This document shows positions 1 through 7,856 of a stretch of 21,411 nt of DNA, piece by piece. Position 1 is the stretch's first letter; every line of letters starts with the position of its first letter. Source of the DNA: CANHBY01 sp031376995 (GTDB lineage Bacteria; Pseudomonadota; Gammaproteobacteria; Burkholderiales; Burkholderiaceae_C); NCBI GenBank assembly GCA_031376995.1, contig JANMEO010000144.1:1-21411 (forward strand), in the 5' to 3' direction. The notes under the pieces are model-generated. The model was given only the letters and a program-made list of their open reading frames with translations. It was not told where the DNA came from and searched no databases. The translations under genes and the position numbers were made by a program.

Positions 1-833
1 GCGTACAATGCATGCGCTCGAGGGTGCGGCGTCATCACCACGGCCCCGGCTTCATAGGCACTTCGCAAAGCCGCATGCGCCGGATCAGACAGGTAAAAAT
101 CAGTTAGCCGGTTGTAGACCATGCTCACCGTCTGGCCTTCAGCGATCAGCCGAGAATCACGCCACTCCAAAGACTGAGGGCTCAAAATGCGAGCGTCAAG
201 GCCATGCTGTTGAAGCATCTGGCGACACAGCTCAAACTCAGGTGCCAGGTATTGGGCTGCCGGATCATCATCCACAATCGCCACCAGCCCCATCGGCTGC
301 TGACCTTGCTGCAAACGCCACTCGCTGACAAACATCTCAACGAACACAGCCTCCAATTGGGACATCTTGGGGTCTGGCTTTAAGGCCCAGTCCATGACAT
401 CGCAACATGATTTTTGCGCGCGGGCCAGCGCCGCATTCAGCATGGCGCCACCGGCATTGGTGTTGACCTCAATCAGCTTGGGCCCTTGCGTGCTTAAATG
501 AAAGTCATAACCCATGAACATGCCCAGTGGGCCAAAACGATGCTGAGCAATGCCAGGGGCCTGCGCCAACGCTTGAGTCTGGTACGCCAATTGTGACGTG
601 ACACGCTCGAGCGCCGAAACTGCCAAGCGCATCTGATGCGCAACCGACTGCGCCAAAAAAACCACCGTGGATGAGAACAGGTGCGGCCGTGTCAGCGCAA
701 TGTCTTGCGCCATACCAGCCAGACTGGGGTCTGTCTCAAGCTGCTTTTGAAGCTTCTCTGCGCTCAGAGTCCGGCAGTGGCACCCTAAGTTATGGGCCTC
801 AGCAGAACTTAACGCATTGGATGAGATGTTCAT
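1..833 (-). CDS. ATP-grasp-like protein of unknown substrate, partial (C-terminus outside window)
   Basis: An open frame starts at the ATG at 833-831 and runs off the left edge, giving 277 residues with no stop. There is no signal peptide or membrane segment. Residues 105-132 include GYDFHLSTQGPKLIEVNTN followed by AGGAMLNA, which resembles the metal and ATP-binding part of ATP-grasp ligases, particularly the circularly permuted/glutathionylspermidine-synthase-like branch. A second patch near residues 238-270 (MVYNRLTDFYL, then AYEAGAVVMTPHPRAHAL) fits the same fold. The catalytic C-terminus is missing, so substrate and reaction cannot be named. It begins 70 bp downstream of the glmS stop on the same strand with no visible terminator between, so it is probably co-transcribed with glmS. 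The gene is surely real; the ATP-grasp assignment is moderately supported. Confidence 0.75.
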   Translation of the reverse strand, partial: MNISSNALSSAEAHNLGCHCRTLSAEKLQKQLETDPSLAGMAQDIALTRPHLFSSTVVFLAQSVAHQMRLAVSALERVTSQLAYQTQALAQAPGIAQHRFGPLGMFMGYDFHLSTQGPKLIEVNTNAGGAMLNAALARAQKSCCDVMDWALKPDPKMSQLEAVFVEMFVSEWRLQQGQQPMGLVAIVDDDPAAQYLAPEFELCRQMLQQHGLDARILSPQSLEWRDSRLIAEGQTVSMVYNRLTDFYLSDPAHAALRSAYEAGAVVMTPHPRAHALY

Positions 834-903
834 GGTTCGATGATGCCGGGGATCAATCGGCCCTGATCTACAGCAAGACAACCCCGCGCGATGCCAGACG
901 CAG

Positions 904-2775
904 TCACTCGACAGTCACACTTTTGGCCAAATTGCGCGGCTTGTCAACATCTGTACCCCGCGCGCAAGCCGTGTGATAAGCCAGCAATTGCAGTGGCACC
1001 ACATGCAACAAAGGAGACAGCATCCCATAGTGCTCAGGCAAGCGAATGACACGTACCCCTTCATTGTTGTCAATGTGCGTGCCGGCATCAGCAAACACAA
1101 ACAATTCACCCCCACGCGCGCGCACTTCTTGGAGATTGCTTTTGAGCTTTTCTAGCAACGCGTCATTCGGGGCCACGGTGACCACAGGCATCTCAGCCGT
1201 CACCAAAGCGAGCGGGCCGTGTTTAAGCTCACCCGCAGGGTAGGCTTCGGCGTGAATGTAGCTAACCTCCTTGAGCTTGAGCGCCCCCTCAAGAGCTATC
1301 GGGTAGTGCATGCCACGCCCTAAAAAAAGTGCGTGCTCTTTAAGAGCAAACAACTCACTCCAAGCGATTACCTGCGGCTCTAAGGCCAGAACCGCCTGCA
1401 CCGCAAGAGGCAAATGGCGCAAGGCCTTGAGGGCCTTCGCTTCTTGATCAGCACCCAGGCGACCTTGGGTTTGGGCCAAAGTGAGTGCCAGCAAAAACAA
1501 ACCCACTAGCTGGGTGGTGAACGCTTTGGTGGATGCCACCCCGATCTCCACCCCTGCCCTTGTGATGTAAGCCAACTTGCACTCGCGAACCATGGCGCTG
1601 GTGGCCACATTGCACACAGTGAGTGTGTATGACATGCCCAAACTGCGCGCATGTTTGAGCGCAGACAAGGTGTCGGCAGTCTCACCGCTCTGCGAAATGG
1701 TGACCACCAGGGTGCGCGGATGGGGGACGCTGTCACGATAGCGGTATTCGCTGGCAATCTCAACTTGAGTGGGCAACTGGGCCAAACTCTCAATCCAATA
1801 TTTGGCCACAGAACCACTGTAAAAGCTGGTGCCACAAGCCAAGATGAGAACCCTGTCAATCGAATTGAACACTGCGCCAGCTTCTTCGCCAAACAAACCA
1901 GGGTCGATGCGATGAACCGACTCTAGGGTGTCGGCAATGGCTTTCGGCTGCTCAAAAATTTCTTTTTGCATATAGTGCTGGTAGGGACCGAGCTCGGCGG
2001 CACCGCTGTGAGCCTGCACCGTGCACACCGGTCTTTGTACCGTTTCGAAGCACTCGCTGCCCGCCACACGTCGTGTCAAATGAGTTTGCGAGCTCAGAGC
2101 TCGCAAATCAACAATATCTCCCTCTTCAAGGTAGGTGATTTGATCGGTCACACCCGCCAAGGCCATGGCATCTGAGGCAACGAAGTTTTCTTTGCTGCCA
2201 GCCTTACCCCAGCCCAGCACCAAGGGTGAGCCCTGACGGGCCGCCACCAAGCGCTGAGGTTCATCACGACAAAAAACGGCAATCGCATAGGCTCCCCGCA
2301 AACGCAGGGTAGCAGCTTGAACCGCCTGTAGTAAGTCTGCGCGGTAAAGATGGTCGACAAGGTGAGTCAACACCTCGGTATCGGTCTGACTTTGAAAGAC
2401 ATACCCAGCAGCCTGCAGCTCAACACGCAACTCTTCAAAGTTTTCAATGATGCCGTTGTGAACCAATGCAAAACGGGCAGGCCCACGAACCGCACCCTTG
2501 CCATGAGAAAAATGAGGGTGCGCGTTGTGAACCAAGGGCGCACCGTGTGTAGCCCAGCGCGTGTGGGCAATGCCGACCCCGCTGAAAATCTCTTCGGCCT
2601 GCACTTGAGCCTGAAGCTCGTGCACTCGGGAGGTGCTGCGTGCACGGCGTAACTCACCGGCTTGATGGACAGCCACACCGCAAGAGTCATAGCCGCGATA
2701 TTCGAGCCGCTTGAGCCCCTCGAGCAACAAAGGAACAATATTGCGATCACTGACTGCGCCGACGATGCCACACAT
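904..2775 (-). CDS. glmS: glutamine--fructose-6-phosphate aminotransferase (isomerizing)
   Basis: GlmS makes glucosamine-6-phosphate from fructose-6-phosphate and glutamine, the first committed step to UDP-GlcNAc for peptidoglycan and lipopolysaccharide. The 623-residue length is normal for the family. The start is placed at the ATG at 2775 because the N-terminus MCGIVGAV leaves Cys2 as the nucleophile of the class II glutaminase domain once Met1 is removed; a TTG two codons upstream would bury that cysteine. HTRWATHG lies in the glutaminase half. Two SIS sugar-isomerase domains follow, with ACGTSFYSG, SQSGETADT, VASTKAFTTQL and LEGALKLKEVSYIHAEAYPAGELKHGPLALV as their usual signature segments (the last split as EGALKLKEVSYIHAEA and GELKHGPLAL). 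The C-terminus NLAKSVTVE is the canonical ending. AAGGG seven to eight bases upstream of the ATG is a plausible ribosome site. Confidence 0.98.
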   Translation of the reverse strand: MCGIVGAVSDRNIVPLLLEGLKRLEYRGYDSCGVAVHQAGELRRARSTSRVHELQAQVQAEEIFSGVGIAHTRWATHGAPLVHNAHPHFSHGKGAVRGPARFALVHNGIIENFEELRVELQAAGYVFQSQTDTEVLTHLVDHLYRADLLQAVQAATLRLRGAYAIAVFCRDEPQRLVAARQGSPLVLGWGKAGSKENFVASDAMALAGVTDQITYLEEGDIVDLRALSSQTHLTRRVAGSECFETVQRPVCTVQAHSGAAELGPYQHYMQKEIFEQPKAIADTLESVHRIDPGLFGEEAGAVFNSIDRVLILACGTSFYSGSVAKYWIESLAQLPTQVEIASEYRYRDSVPHPRTLVVTISQSGETADTLSALKHARSLGMSYTLTVCNVATSAMVRECKLAYITRAGVEIGVASTKAFTTQLVGLFLLALTLAQTQGRLGADQEAKALKALRHLPLAVQAVLALEPQVIAWSELFALKEHALFLGRGMHYPIALEGALKLKEVSYIHAEAYPAGELKHGPLALVTAEMPVVTVAPNDALLEKLKSNLQEVRARGGELFVFADAGTHIDNNEGVRVIRLPEHYGMLSPLLHVVPLQLLAYHTACARGTDVDKPRNLAKSVTVE

Positions 2776-2805
2776 AAGCAAGCCCTTGATGAAGGAGACA
2801 GTTCC

Positions 2806-2811
2806 ATTATC
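2806..2811 (-). promoter_or_regulatory. possible -10 box for glmS
   Basis: On the minus strand GATAAT, preceded by CCT, lies about 30 bp upstream of the glmS start and could act as a sigma-70 -10 element. No good -35 hexamer sits at the right distance, so the call is weak. No glmS ribozyme core was recognised in the short leader. Confidence 0.3.
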
Positions 2812-2942
2812 AGGGGCTTTCTAGCGAAGGACTACACCCATCCCACCTGAAAATGCTCTGTAGCTGTGCTGGCAAAGGGAGTGAAATGAAGGAATGGGAT
2901 GCAAGGCAAATCCGTTTTCAAAACTGCTCAGCGATCGGGTAA

Positions 2943-2966
2943 CTTCAGTTCCGAGGGGTATAGGCC
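2943..2966 (+). repeat. 24-bp dispersed repeat, half-copy of a palindromic element
   Basis: The 24 bases CTTCAGTTCCGA followed by GGGGTATAGGCC match the reverse complement of 8005-7982 at 23 of 24 positions; the mismatch is G here and T there. At the second site this is part of an 11-bp-armed palindrome, but here the left arm (expected CTATACCC) is absent. No third copy was spotted in the window. Confidence 0.65.
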
Positions 2967-3062
2967 CGTAGTCGTCGCATGACCCCATGCGTTGAGCAAA
3001 TAGTCCGCGTACAAGTCAAGTTCATATTTCCCCATACACGCAATTCTCAACCATGGTTGCGT

Positions 3063-3080
3063 AAGTTCATTTAAGAACTT
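3063..3080. repeat. small palindrome upstream of hemC
   Basis: AAGTTC, a six-base spacer ATTTAA, then GAACTT form a perfect inverted repeat. It is bordered by TTGCGT on the left and TTGCGTA on the right. Its place 163 bp upstream of hemC would suit a dimeric regulator, but no known operator consensus is recognised. Confidence 0.4.
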
Positions 3081-3242
3081 TGCGTAGGGCGCTGTTGATC
3101 AGGCTTTGGCGAAAATTAAGCATGGTTTGCTGGTCGTTGACGCTAACAGCAACAGATTTCGATCACAAGGGATGGTGCAAAAGTGGCGCAAAGTTGGTGC
3201 GAGTGGCGTCAGCACCAAGCGTTGTCGGCTAGCATTAGTTCT

Positions 3243-4175
3243 ATGCAAATCAATCTCACCATTGCCACCCGCGAGAGTCGTCTGGCCTTGTGGCAAGCTC
3301 ATCATGTCAGTGAGCGAATTCAGGCCGCTTGGGGTCGGTCAGTTTCTTTGTTAGGTCTGACAACCCTTGGCGATCAAATTTTGGATGTGAGTTTGTCCAA
3401 AATCGGCGGCAAAGGGCTGTTTGTCAAAGAACTTGAGGCCGCCTTGTTAGATGGACGGGCCGATCTGGCGGTTCACTCTCTCAAAGATGTGCCCATGGAC
3501 TTGCCAGAGGGCTTCACGCTGGCGGCAATTCTGGAGCGAGAAGACCCGCGAGATGCCTGGGTCTCGGGGCGCTATCCTGTCTGGCAGGCTTTGCCACAGG
3601 GCTCAGTCGTAGGCACCTCTAGTTTGCGTCGGTTGGTGCAATTGCGAGCGCTACGCCCCGACTTGGATATTCAACCTCTGCGAGGCAATTTGGACACGCG
3701 CTTGCGAAAGCTTGATGAGGGTCAGTTTGATGGCATTGTTCTGGCTGCTGCAGGGCTCAAGCGCCTGGGCCTGGCTCAGCGTATTGGTGCTTTTTTTGAC
3801 ACTGACACCTTGTTGCCTTGCGCAGGACAAGGTGCCTTGGGCATTGAGGTGCGCAGTGATCAGCATGCTTTGATCGAGCAACTGTGCCTACTCAGTCACC
3901 CGCCCACGAGACTGGCCACCTTGGCTGAGCGCGCTGTCTCCAGGGCGCTGGGTGGGAGCTGTAGCATCCCGTTGGCCGCCCATGCGGTCTGGACGCAAGG
4001 GCAATTGCGCTTGCAGGCTCTCTTGGGCCATGCGCAGCAGCCCCAAGCGGCTTTGTTGCGGGCACAAAATTCAGCCCCGGTGTCCAGCGACGTGCAAGCA
4101 CTGGCTCTGGGAGAGCAGGTGGCACAAGATTTGCGGGACTGCGGTGCTGCCGACTACTTGGCGCTCACGCTTTGA
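3243..4175 (+). CDS. hemC: porphobilinogen deaminase (hydroxymethylbilane synthase)
   Basis: This cytosolic enzyme joins four porphobilinogens into hydroxymethylbilane in tetrapyrrole synthesis. The 310-residue product is the usual size. The start is placed at the ATG at 3243 because the conserved N-terminus (INLTIATRESRLALWQA) begins there, although the frame is open 60 bp further upstream. Visible signatures are SKIGGKGLFVKELE near residue 52, HSLKDVPM with the catalytic Asp82, GTSSLRR at 124-130, and GGSCSIPLA, where Cys240 carries the dipyrromethane cofactor. It is the first gene of a hemC-hemD-hemX-hemY operon and its stop overlaps the hemD start by four bases. Confidence 0.98.
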   Translation: MQINLTIATRESRLALWQAHHVSERIQAAWGRSVSLLGLTTLGDQILDVSLSKIGGKGLFVKELEAALLDGRADLAVHSLKDVPMDLPEGFTLAAILEREDPRDAWVSGRYPVWQALPQGSVVGTSSLRRLVQLRALRPDLDIQPLRGNLDTRLRKLDEGQFDGIVLAAAGLKRLGLAQRIGAFFDTDTLLPCAGQGALGIEVRSDQHALIEQLCLLSHPPTRLATLAERAVSRALGGSCSIPLAAHAVWTQGQLRLQALLGHAQQPQAALLRAQNSAPVSSDVQALALGEQVAQDLRDCGAADYLALTL

Positions 4176-4975
4176 ACGCAGTGCTACGGCTTTTAATCAC
4201 TCGCCCTGCAGCTCAAGCGCAAGTGCAGTGTGATGCCCTGCGCCTCAGAGGTTGGCAGGCTGATAAGCTGCCCTTGATTGCCATCGCACCAATGCCTGAT
4301 TCAAGCCAAGTCCAACGGGCCTGGCAGCACCTCACTTCATACACCTGGGTGTTTTTTGTCAGCCCTAATGCCGTTGAACAATTCTTTGGTGCCCGACCTT
4401 TGGGCCATACAACTGTGTGGCCTCAAAGTGTTCGGGTGGCTGCTGTAGGGCCTGCCACCGTTGGGGCTTTGCTGCAGGCCGGTATCCCCAAAGGCCAGAT
4501 CACCGCCCCTTGCCACGACGCTGAGTCAATCGACTCTGAGGCGCTATGGGGGCAGCTGGCTTCGCTCTCTTGGTCTGGCCACAGGGTGTTGGTTGTTCGG
4601 GGCAATGGTGGACGCACTTGGCTGGCCGATCAACTGGGTGCCCAAGGCGCTCATGTTGATTTTCTTCAGGCCTACACCCGAACAGTGCCAGTTTGGGGTG
4701 AGGCCGAACGTTCGCTGTTGGCGCAGGCACTGCGCACGCCCCAGCAGCATGTTTGGCTTTTCAGCAGCTCTCAAGCCATCGACCATTTGGTTGCTTGGGA
4801 GCAAACTCAAGCTGGCCGTGCCCAGCCCAGCACACATGTTTGGCGAGCTGCGCGTGCCTTGGCGACTCATCCCCGCATCGCTGGTCGCGCTCAAGCGGCA
4901 GGCTTTAGCCGGATACTTACCAGCGGGCCTCAATTGGCAGCCATCGAGGCCTGCATACAATCCACACCATGGTGA
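4172..4975 (+). CDS. hemD: uroporphyrinogen-III synthase
   Basis: HemD cyclises hydroxymethylbilane with inversion of ring D to give uroporphyrinogen III. The 267-residue product starts with LRLLITRPAAQAQ, the usual opening of this poorly conserved family, followed by VFFVSPNAVEQF, AAVGPATVGALLQAG, VLVVRGNGGRTWLADQL and VDFLQAYTR, which are the typical patches of the two-lobed fold. The likely start is a TTG at 4172, overlapping the hemC TGA (TTGA), which suggests translational coupling. The 3' end overlaps hemX by seven bases. The position behind hemC makes the call firm despite low sequence conservation in the family. Confidence 0.95.
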   Translation: MNAVLRLLITRPAAQAQVQCDALRLRGWQADKLPLIAIAPMPDSSQVQRAWQHLTSYTWVFFVSPNAVEQFFGARPLGHTTVWPQSVRVAAVGPATVGALLQAGIPKGQITAPCHDAESIDSEALWGQLASLSWSGHRVLVVRGNGGRTWLADQLGAQGAHVDFLQAYTRTVPVWGEAERSLLAQALRTPQQHVWLFSSSQAIDHLVAWEQTQAGRAQPSTHVWRAARALATHPRIAGRAQAAGFSRILTSGPQLAAIEACIQSTPW

Positions 4976-6123
4976 TACCAACTCCATCTGATCCTCCCGT
5001 GACCGAACCCCCCTTTGTGCCCCCCAAGCGCCGTCTGTCCGATACGGTCATCGCAACGCCTGCTAGCCCCTATGCGCCAGGATTTGCGGGTGTGTTGCGC
5101 TGGTTTTTGGCAGGCATGATGGCGCTGGCCTGTGCACTGAGTCTGATGTTGGCTTGGCGCGCTCAGAATCAAGTCAGAGTGGTTGAGCAAGAGCTGGTGC
5201 GTCGTCAAGATATCAGCCAGCTTCATGCGTCCGAGGCTCAATCCACGGCCAAAGCAGCCCAAGAGACTGTTCGAGATTCTGCCGCCAAGATCGCCCTCAT
5301 TGAGGCAAGGGTGACTGAAATCAGTGTTCAGCGGGGGCAGCTTGAAGAGATTGTTCAGTCATTGACACGTTCGCGCGACGACAATGTAATTGGTGATCTG
5401 GAGGCCGCCCTACGGGTAGCTTTGCAGCAAACCGCAATCACGGGCAGCGCTGAGCCCTTGGTTGCTGCGCTCAAGCAAGCCGATGAGCGCCTGGAGCGAC
5501 ACAATCAGCCCCGCTTACAAGGGATTCGTCGGGCGATTCAGCGAGATTTAGACCGCATCAAAGCAGTGGGGGTCTCAGACATTGGCGTACTCACGCTTCG
5601 CCTGGACGAGGCTGTGAGGCTGGTCGATGAGCTGCCCTTAGTCTCAGCCAGTCGAGCCGAGAATGGCATCGTTCCAGATACCAGCCTGATTGTCACGCCC
5701 GAGGCTGCGGCCCCCCTGCCAAGTGCAGCGGCCTCTGATGCCAGATTTTTGGCCTGGTGGACCTTGGCGGACAACATTGCTCAGCGTGTCTGGAGCGAGG
5801 CCCGGTCGCTGATTAGGGTGTCTCGCGTTGAACAAGCAGACGCTGTACTTTTGGCGCCTGACCAGGCTTTTTTCTTGCGCGAAAATCTCAAGCTTCGATT
5901 GCTCAATGCGCGTTTGGCGCTTTTAAGTCGGCAGTTTGATACGGCTCAGGCTGACCTCAAAGTGGCGCAGGATGCCATTCAACGCTACTTCAATACACAA
6001 TCCCGGCGAACCCAGCATGCCGCTGAGGTTGTTCGGCAAGTCAATGCGCAGGCCAAGGCTGTGATGGTGCCCAGGCCTGACGACACCTTCGCGGCTCTTG
6101 CAGCCGTCGAGACTCGTCATTGA
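4969..6123 (+). CDS. hemX: HemX-like membrane-anchored protein
   Basis: The 384-residue product has a proline-rich cytoplasmic N-terminus, one membrane helix at about residues 41-63 (VLRWFLAGMMALACALSLML), then a long helical, probably coiled-coil, region with many Gln, Glu and Ala residues (about 64-130). The rest is an alpha-helical domain of the HemX family. Databases often label such proteins uroporphyrinogen-III C-methyltransferase, but no SAM-dependent methyltransferase motif is visible here, and that label comes from the fused or adjacent gene in enterobacteria. Its exact role is unknown; a scaffold for haem enzymes at the membrane is inferred from operon position. It overlaps hemD by seven bases and lies ten bases before hemY. 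Confidence 0.9.
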   Translation: MVIPTPSDPPVTEPPFVPPKRRLSDTVIATPASPYAPGFAGVLRWFLAGMMALACALSLMLAWRAQNQVRVVEQELVRRQDISQLHASEAQSTAKAAQETVRDSAAKIALIEARVTEISVQRGQLEEIVQSLTRSRDDNVIGDLEAALRVALQQTAITGSAEPLVAALKQADERLERHNQPRLQGIRRAIQRDLDRIKAVGVSDIGVLTLRLDEAVRLVDELPLVSASRAENGIVPDTSLIVTPEAAAPLPSAAASDARFLAWWTLADNIAQRVWSEARSLIRVSRVEQADAVLLAPDQAFFLRENLKLRLLNARLALLSRQFDTAQADLKVAQDAIQRYFNTQSRRTQHAAEVVRQVNAQAKAVMVPRPDDTFAALAAVETRH

Positions 6124-6133
6124 GGCCCGGCCC

Positions 6134-7381
6134 ATGCGTCTTCTGATTTGGTTCGTTCTTTTGTTTGTGGTGGCTGTGGTAAGTGCTTCGGCATTAGGGA
6201 CCAATGATGGTTTGGTGTCTTTTTTCTGGAAGGCACACCGAGTCGATCTCTCGATGAACTTTTTTTTATTGCTGGTGATCGAGTGTTGTTTTTTGTTGGT
6301 GCTTGTCATGCAAGGCATTCGTTCTTTAGTTGGCTTGCCGGAGCGTGCCCGTCAGTGGCGTGCTGTGCGCAAAGACCGGCAAGCCCAGGGCTCACTCAGA
6401 GAGTCATTGGCCCATTATTTTGGGGGGCGTTATAGCCGCTCGGTGAAGCTGGCGCAGCGTGCCTTGGCCATTCAAGGTGACAGCGAGGTTCTTCAGCCCG
6501 ATAAAGAGTTCACTGCTTTGGCCCATTTGTTGAGCGCAGCGAGCTCTCACCGCTTACAAGACCGAGAGGGGCGCGATGCGCAGCTTCTTCAATCGTTGAG
6601 TGCGTTACCGCGTGGCGCCAATCGTGCGGTCGAAGAGGGCGCACGCTTGTTGTCTGCCGAATGGGCATTGGACGACCGTGATGCCGCGCGTGCATTGGTG
6701 TTGCTGGCTGAATTGCCGCCCGGTGTTGGACGGCGTACCCATGCGCTGCGGCTTAAACTCCAAGCCGCGCGTCTGGGGCGTCAGCCCCAAGATGCGCTCA
6801 AGACGGCACGCCTACTCATCAAGCACCAAGGCATTTCAACCGTGGCTGCGACAGGCTTGATTCGTTCATTGGCTTTTGAGTCATTGGACGCTTCGCATGA
6901 TATCGATCAACTGCAAAAAGTGTGGATGCAATTTGACCCCGCTGACCGCCGAGATCCTTTCGTGGCGTCGAGGGCGTCTATTCGGGTTGCACAATTGGGC
7001 TCCCCCGCCCAAGCTTGCGGCTGGTTGCGTCCATTTTGGGATCAGTTTGATCACTTCAGTGTTGATGAGCGTAGCGCCTTGTCAGCGAGTCTTGTCTCAG
7101 CCATTGAGGGGATCAGTCCCGAATGGTTGCCCAGGCTAGAGTCTGCGGCTCAGTTGTTCAGCCGCGAATCTTCGGTAGTGCATGCCGTTGGTACTGCCAT
7201 GGCGCAACTTAAGCTTTGGGGCAAGGCTCATCCTCTTCTGAGCCAAGCGGCCCAAGACAATGCCTTGCATGTCTCTCTTCGCCGACAAGCCTGGCTTCTA
7301 TTGGCCTGGATTGCCGAACAAGATGAGCAAACAGCCCGCGCTGTCGAATGCTACCGAAATTCCGCTTTGCTCAGAGATTGA
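6134..7381 (+). CDS. hemY: HemY family TPR-type inner-membrane protein
   Basis: The 415-residue product begins with two membrane helices (about residues 2-22, LLIWFVLLFVVAVV; and 42-62, FFLLLVIECCFLLVLVM), then a polar helical domain with tetratricopeptide-like repeats, as in proteobacterial HemY proteins. The start is set at the ATG at 6134; a TTG at 6098 would add 12 polar residues before the membrane segment and overlap hemX. This is the proteobacterial HemY of unknown activity, distinct from the Bacillus protoporphyrinogen oxidase of the same name. It closes the hem operon. A 9-bp inverted repeat lies 60 bp downstream, but no clear intrinsic terminator follows. Confidence 0.93.
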   Translation: MRLLIWFVLLFVVAVVSASALGTNDGLVSFFWKAHRVDLSMNFFLLLVIECCFLLVLVMQGIRSLVGLPERARQWRAVRKDRQAQGSLRESLAHYFGGRYSRSVKLAQRALAIQGDSEVLQPDKEFTALAHLLSAASSHRLQDREGRDAQLLQSLSALPRGANRAVEEGARLLSAEWALDDRDAARALVLLAELPPGVGRRTHALRLKLQAARLGRQPQDALKTARLLIKHQGISTVAATGLIRSLAFESLDASHDIDQLQKVWMQFDPADRRDPFVASRASIRVAQLGSPAQACGWLRPFWDQFDHFSVDERSALSASLVSAIEGISPEWLPRLESAAQLFSRESSVVHAVGTAMAQLKLWGKAHPLLSQAAQDNALHVSLRRQAWLLLAWIAEQDEQTARAVECYRNSALLRD

Positions 7382-7440
7382 TCCCGCCGCCTTTGGCTTG
7401 CGTGATTTTTGGTGAAAATTGAGACGAGGGCCTACCTGGC

Positions 7441-7461
7441 TGACAGATCGGTGATCTGTCA
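7441..7461. repeat. 9-bp perfect inverted repeat between hemY and tRNA-Arg
   Basis: TGACAGATC, spacer GGT, GATCTGTCA. It lies 60 bp past hemY and ends 20 bp upstream of the tRNA -10 box, so it covers the expected -35 region. It lacks a following T-run and so is not a standard terminator. It may be an operator, or a hairpin that protects the end of the hem mRNA. Confidence 0.6.
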
Positions 7462-7480
7462 CTGAAAATAAGAAATAGGC

Positions 7481-7486
7481 TATAAT
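7481..7486 (+). promoter_or_regulatory. -10 box of the tRNA-Arg promoter
   Basis: A perfect TATAAT lies 10 bases upstream of the mature tRNA 5' end. The matching -35 region (about 7458-7464, GTCACTG) is poor and overlaps the right arm of the inverted repeat. Confidence 0.6.
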
Positions 7487-7496
7487 TCAAAGCTTA

Positions 7497-7573
7497 GCGG
7501 CTGTAGCTCAGCTGGATAGAGTACTTGGCTACGAACCAAGGGGTCGTGGGTTCGATTCCTGCCAGCCGCACCA
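7497..7573 (+). tRNA. tRNA-Arg (anticodon ACG)
   Basis: The 77-base cloverleaf is complete. The acceptor arms are GCGGCTG and CAGCCGC with discriminator A and an encoded CCA. The D arm is GCTCAGCTGGATAGAGT-like. The anticodon stem CTTGG/CCAAG holds loop CTACGAA, giving anticodon ACG, which is read as inosine-CG after deamination. The T arm contains GGTTCGATTCC. It is followed 10 bases later by an intrinsic terminator and preceded by TATAAT, so it is a single-gene unit. Confidence 0.98.
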
Positions 7574-7583
7574 GTAAGGCCGA

Positions 7584-7621
7584 GGGTTAGCACATTTTTT
7601 CGTGCTAACCCTTTTCTTTTT
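7584..7621 (+). terminator. intrinsic terminator of tRNA-Arg
   Basis: GGGTTAGCAC, loop ATTTTTTC, GTGCTAACCC form a perfect 10-bp stem (7584-7611), followed directly by TTTTCTTTTT. Confidence 0.93.
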
Positions 7622-7686
7622 GTGGCGTGCATGGCGCTGGCCTTGACAGCGAGTCGTCGGTACCAGCCTGGGCCATTAGGTAAAGC

Positions 7687-7711
7687 AGAGGGCAGCCACC
7701 GGCTGCCCTCT
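7687..7711 (-). ncRNA. group II intron domain VI-like hairpin
   Basis: AGAGGGCAGCC, loop GGT, GGCTGCCCTCT on the minus strand: a perfect 11-bp stem six bases downstream of the domain V-like hairpin and about 12 bases before the presumed intron 3' end. This is the expected place of domain VI. A clear bulged branch-point adenosine in the 3' strand is not seen; downstream TTTACC may supply it, or it is lost. Confidence 0.6.
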
Positions 7712-7717
7712 CGCATC

Positions 7718-7749
7718 AACCGGTGCATGCGATTTTCTCGCACACGGCT
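7718..7749 (-). ncRNA. group II intron domain V-like hairpin (degenerate)
   Basis: Minus-strand AGCCGTGTGCGA, then GAAAA, then TCGCATGCACCGGTT. The catalytic AGC triad, the CCG/CGG lower stem and a GAAA-type cap match the bacterial domain V pattern. Compared with the usual 34-base form, it has an extra C in the lower 3' strand and has lost a pair next to the tetraloop, which fits decay. Confidence 0.7.
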
Positions 7750-7856
7750 TTCCGATGTTATTCACACCTCGGCATGCGCCGACTTCCAGCCCGATGCTGT
7801 TGGAACTTTGTATAACCCATGAAGCCGGTACAGATCCACACTCGGAAACTGGCCTT

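Larger units (their letters stand above)
2776..3242. other. 467-bp intergenic region between divergent glmS and hemC
   Basis: The gap must hold the divergent promoters for glmS (minus) and the hem operon (plus). Short frames exist on both strands (for example from 3106 plus) but none resembles a known protein and none has a convincing ribosome site. It contains one copy of a 24-bp repeat (2943-2966) and a 6-bp-armed palindrome (3063-3080) flanked by TTGCGTA and TTGCGTA-like direct repeats. I do not recognise anything else here; decayed mobile DNA is possible. Confidence 0.6.

Noticed and set aside
3099..3354. Overlapping short frames on both strands upstream of hemC
   Set aside because: No recognisable domain or ribosome site, and they overlap the hemC N-terminus in other frames.
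7480..7743. 87-residue minus-strand frame containing GRNRTHDPLVRSQVLYPAELQ-type sequence
   Set aside because: It is the antisense translation of tRNA-Arg, a well-known spurious protein pattern, joined to the intron relic.
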